Positions 7,471 through 9,853 of a DNA stretch of 9,853 bases are shown here, one piece after another (the stretch's first letter is position 1; the number at the start of each line of letters is the position of its first letter). The stretch comes from Bacteroidales bacterium (GTDB taxonomy: Bacteria > Bacteroidota > Bacteroidia > Bacteroidales > ML635J-15). The position numbers were made by a program, and so were the translations under genes. Under the pieces are notes generated by a model that was not told the DNA's origin, ran no database searches, and saw only the letters and a program-made list of their open reading frames with translations. The stretch covers positions 1 to 9,853 of the forward strand of contig JAQVGK010000086.1 in NCBI GenBank assembly GCA_028696755.1, in the 5' to 3' direction.

Positions 7471-9853
7471 CTACTTATTATACGATATCCCCACAAACAA
7501 ATGTGCTCTTGGGATCCAGAGGTTTTGCCAGTTGTTGCAGGCGTATACTTCCGATTTGTAGTAGTCGAGGCTTACAAGTGAGATTTCTTTGCCCGAAGGA
7601 TAGAATTTAAATTTGTGTTCGAGTTTAACAATAGAGTTTTCGAAATTTGGATTTGGCTTTTGTTTGTCGCAATCCCAGCCATCGAGCCCAAAGCGTATGC
7701 CGTACTCGCTTGTGTTATCGGGTTCTACCGGAATGTTGCGCAATTCAATTGTCATCCATTCTTCTCTTATCATTGTAGAACCGCTGTTCCATTTGCGATA
7801 AAACGTGTATTTAAAGCTTTTCATCATCTGGTTATTGTATTCGCCCGACCACGATTGTGTTGTGCTTCCAAATGTGTAATTGCCCGAAAAACTACTGCCT
7901 TTACCAATTTGCAAATCCCAGATACTCTCATAAGATGTGTATTCCGACTTTGGCCAACTCTGCTGAGCATCGCTGTAGCCTTCGGTATAATTAGCAAAAG
8001 CATAAATTCTGAAATCGAGCGAATACGTGCTTGATGCAACTGGAGTATCGTCTGGTTTATTGTCAGGTTTCGAGTCATCATCAACACTAATGTAAATTTC
8101 ATCTTCGGCCAAAAGATTATCGTTTTGGTCGTAAAGCTTTACTTTTGGCTTAAACTCTTGCCCAGGTTTTAAGTTTTTGTAAATGTGCTCAATTTCGGAT
8201 TTTTGATTTTTACCAGCAATTTTCCCTGATTTTGTACCATCACCAAAATCCCATTCAAACTTAAAATCTCCTGCTGGACTGGCCTCGGCGACAAACTTCT
8301 GTTTGTATTCTTTCGCAGATGCATCGGTAAGTACATACGAAATGTTGCGGTCGCCAAGAATTTTAACAGTATAGAACTGAACAATTGCCTGCGCAGTTGC
8401 AAGTTCTTTATTGTTGGCAGCGTTCATCATTCTAACTTTTACAACCGATTTCTTTGTCGCGCTTTTCCATGTGTATTCAATTTCGCTTTCAACATTTTTG
8501 TCCTTGTCAACCGAAACCGGAGCAGTTTTTCCTTTCGCTTTTTTATCAGCGATATTATCAAAGTCGTATTTAAAGTAAACACTGCTTACATTTGCAGGAA
8601 TGTTCTCTGCTTTTAGCTCAAAAGTGTATTTTTCGTTTAGCTTTCCATCAGAAATTGTATCGGGACTTATTTTTAATTCAAGATCCTTTGGCTTTACAGC
8701 GAATAGTTTTGCCGAATAACTATCCTTAAAGCTAAAAGTATATTCACATAGGTCGTCGGCTGGCTTATTTGCAGCTTTTTCGAAAAGTTTAAGATTTACC
8801 GATGCATCTGTGCCACCTGTGTTTACTGCCATAAAGAATAATATTTCGCCCGGCTTAATTCCTGTGATTTTGGCAGTTTGTCCATCTTGAACAACAGCAA
8901 TAGATTTTGGAGCTTGATTCCCAGAAAGTTTTGCACCATTCATAATTTTGTAAACTTCCACCGATACATCTTTGCTGCCAGTAAGACTTACACTTACTTC
9001 TTTATTTGTAGGCATGGTGATAGTTTCTTTCTTTTCGGCTAGTTCGTTGGCGTTTGTTCCACTAAAATCGGCCAATGGAAAGTTTTTGAAGAATCCCGAT
9101 GCATACGAGCCTTCGGTAAAAAATGCCCATCTGGCAAATGCCGAATAATGATAAGCCATGCCGTTGCTACCACCTGTTTTAGAGCGTAAAAATTCATCAA
9201 GTTTTACAAGAGGTGCACCTTGTGAAACAGAATTTATCAGTGTTGCAAAATCATATCCACATACCTCAACTAAGTAATAAATAAAAACTGAGGCATGATA
9301 TTCATACTCATTTTTATATTTTGCATTCGGCTTTCCAGTAGTATTAAGCGGGTGGGAGAGCAGATCGTTAGGAATTTGCTTAAACATCTTCCAATATTGT
9401 TTTCCTGTCCAAGTGTTTATATTGTTTTTCCATGCTACACGATCGGCAGCGTACTCAGCGCAGGCTTCGATCCACCAAAAATCTTGGGCTCTTTTAAACC
9501 GCGTAAAATTGTAATATTCGGCCTGAATGCGGTGAAATAATTCGTGTCCAACAAAGCAACACGAAGTTTCATCGCCACGAAAATCGGTTAAATAAAGCTC
9601 TGCGCCCAGGTGAATATATCCGGTGTGCGACAAATACGAAGGCTCCGACGAAATCTGTGCTGTGTATGAATCGAGTTTAATATTTACATGATTAATTGTT
9701 TGTCCCCAAATCCATCCTGGTTTTATCACAGCTTCTTTTAATCCGGCTTTACGATAGTTTTCGAGAGCAATCTCGAACATTTCGCCAATATCCTGAATAT
9801 ATTTCGGATGATTCTTATCGTAAGAACTAATGCTAATGTTAGGTTTATATTTC
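7471..9853 (-). CDS. HExxH metallopeptidase-like protein with PKD module, partial
   Basis: The reading frame is open from 9853 to the TAG at 7471-7473, so the N-terminus lies outside the window. The ATG at 9780 is internal because the 24 codons before it are open and read as protein (SISSYDKNHPKYIQDIGE). Numbering from that ATG, GHELFH at 78-83 gives a zinc-binding HExxH, and WWIEACAEYAAD (102-113) supplies the likely third ligand E105, as in gluzincin (clan MA) peptidases. The protein continues to about 235 with a helical region, then strand-rich modules at about 250-335 and 365-470, a PKD module (EWDFGDG, 509-515), an acidic linker (567-580) and a Trp/Tyr-rich C-terminal domain to residue 769. 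It ends HLFVGISYNK with no recognisable T9SS sorting domain. Peptidase activity is inferred from the motif; the substrate and exact family are not recognised. Any signal peptide is outside the window. Base use is less AT-rich than in the restriction-modification genes. Confidence 0.85.
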   Translation of the reverse strand, partial: KYKPNISISSYDKNHPKYIQDIGEMFEIALENYRKAGLKEAVIKPGWIWGQTINHVNIKLDSYTAQISSEPSYLSHTGYIHLGAELYLTDFRGDETSCCFVGHELFHRIQAEYYNFTRFKRAQDFWWIEACAEYAADRVAWKNNINTWTGKQYWKMFKQIPNDLLSHPLNTTGKPNAKYKNEYEYHASVFIYYLVEVCGYDFATLINSVSQGAPLVKLDEFLRSKTGGSNGMAYHYSAFARWAFFTEGSYASGFFKNFPLADFSGTNANELAEKKETITMPTNKEVSVSLTGSKDVSVEVYKIMNGAKLSGNQAPKSIAVVQDGQTAKITGIKPGEILFFMAVNTGGTDASVNLKLFEKAANKPADDLCEYTFSFKDSYSAKLFAVKPKDLELKISPDTISDGKLNEKYTFELKAENIPANVSSVYFKYDFDNIADKKAKGKTAPVSVDKDKNVESEIEYTWKSATKKSVVKVRMMNAANNKELATAQAIVQFYTVKILGDRNISYVLTDASAKEYKQKFVAEASPAGDFKFEWDFGDGTKSGKIAGKNQKSEIEHIYKNLKPGQEFKPKVKLYDQNDNLLAEDEIYISVDDDSKPDNKPDDTPVASSTYSLDFRIYAFANYTEGYSDAQQSWPKSEYTSYESIWDLQIGKGSSFSGNYTFGSTTQSWSGEYNNQMMKSFKYTFYRKWNSGSTMIREEWMTIELRNIPVEPDNTSEYGIRFGLDGWDCDKQKPNPNFENSIVKLEHKFKFYPSGKEISLVSLDYYKSEVYACNNWQNLWIPRAHLFVGISYNK

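Noticed and set aside
7613..8034. Plus-strand open frames opposite the metallopeptidase gene
   Set aside because: They lie fully antisense to a well-supported coding region with recognisable domains and have no family character of their own.

Overview
The window looks like chromosomal DNA from a member of the Bacteroidota. It is AT-rich, two upstream regions carry the phylum's TAnnTTTG promoter motif (one with a TTTG element 20 bases upstream), ribosome-binding sites are mostly absent, and one gene ends in a type IX secretion (T9SS) sorting domain with a YPNP motif. The species cannot be named from the sequence.

Left part (1-2255). A 165-bp imperfect palindrome (59-223) with 25-bp near-perfect ends lies upstream of a two-gene restriction-modification operon. 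The first gene encodes an EcoRV-type type II restriction endonuclease. The second encodes the matching adenine DNA methyltransferase of the M.EcoRV/Dam type. They overlap by ATGA, so the toxic enzyme is encoded first and the protective one follows by translational coupling. Both are expected to act on GATATC. Four such sites occur in the window, at 2615, 5048, 5435 and 7484.

Middle (2502-3310). A KilA-N domain gene of a type common in Bacteroidota has been broken by three frameshifts and is a pseudogene. Together with the restriction-modification pair and the palindrome, it suggests an accessory, defence or mobile-DNA type locus undergoing turnover.

Right part (3442-7261). A good Bacteroidota promoter precedes a 1075-residue secreted protein. 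Its order is signal peptide, six-bladed Kelch-like propeller, PKD-like strand module, 13 BspA-type (DUF285) repeats, two HYR/Ig-like modules and a T9SS C-terminal sorting domain. A small lipocalin-like lipoprotein gene follows 33 bases later and is probably cotranscribed.

Far right (7471-9853, minus strand). A large HExxH metallopeptidase-like protein with PKD/Ig-like modules runs off the window edge, so its N-terminus is missing. It converges on the lipoprotein gene across a 209-base gap. It is visibly less AT-rich than the restriction-modification genes.

The clearest biological system is the EcoRV-like restriction-modification operon. Its family is known, but its tandem overlapping layout, the insertion in the endonuclease and the neighbouring palindrome and pseudogene deserve attention.
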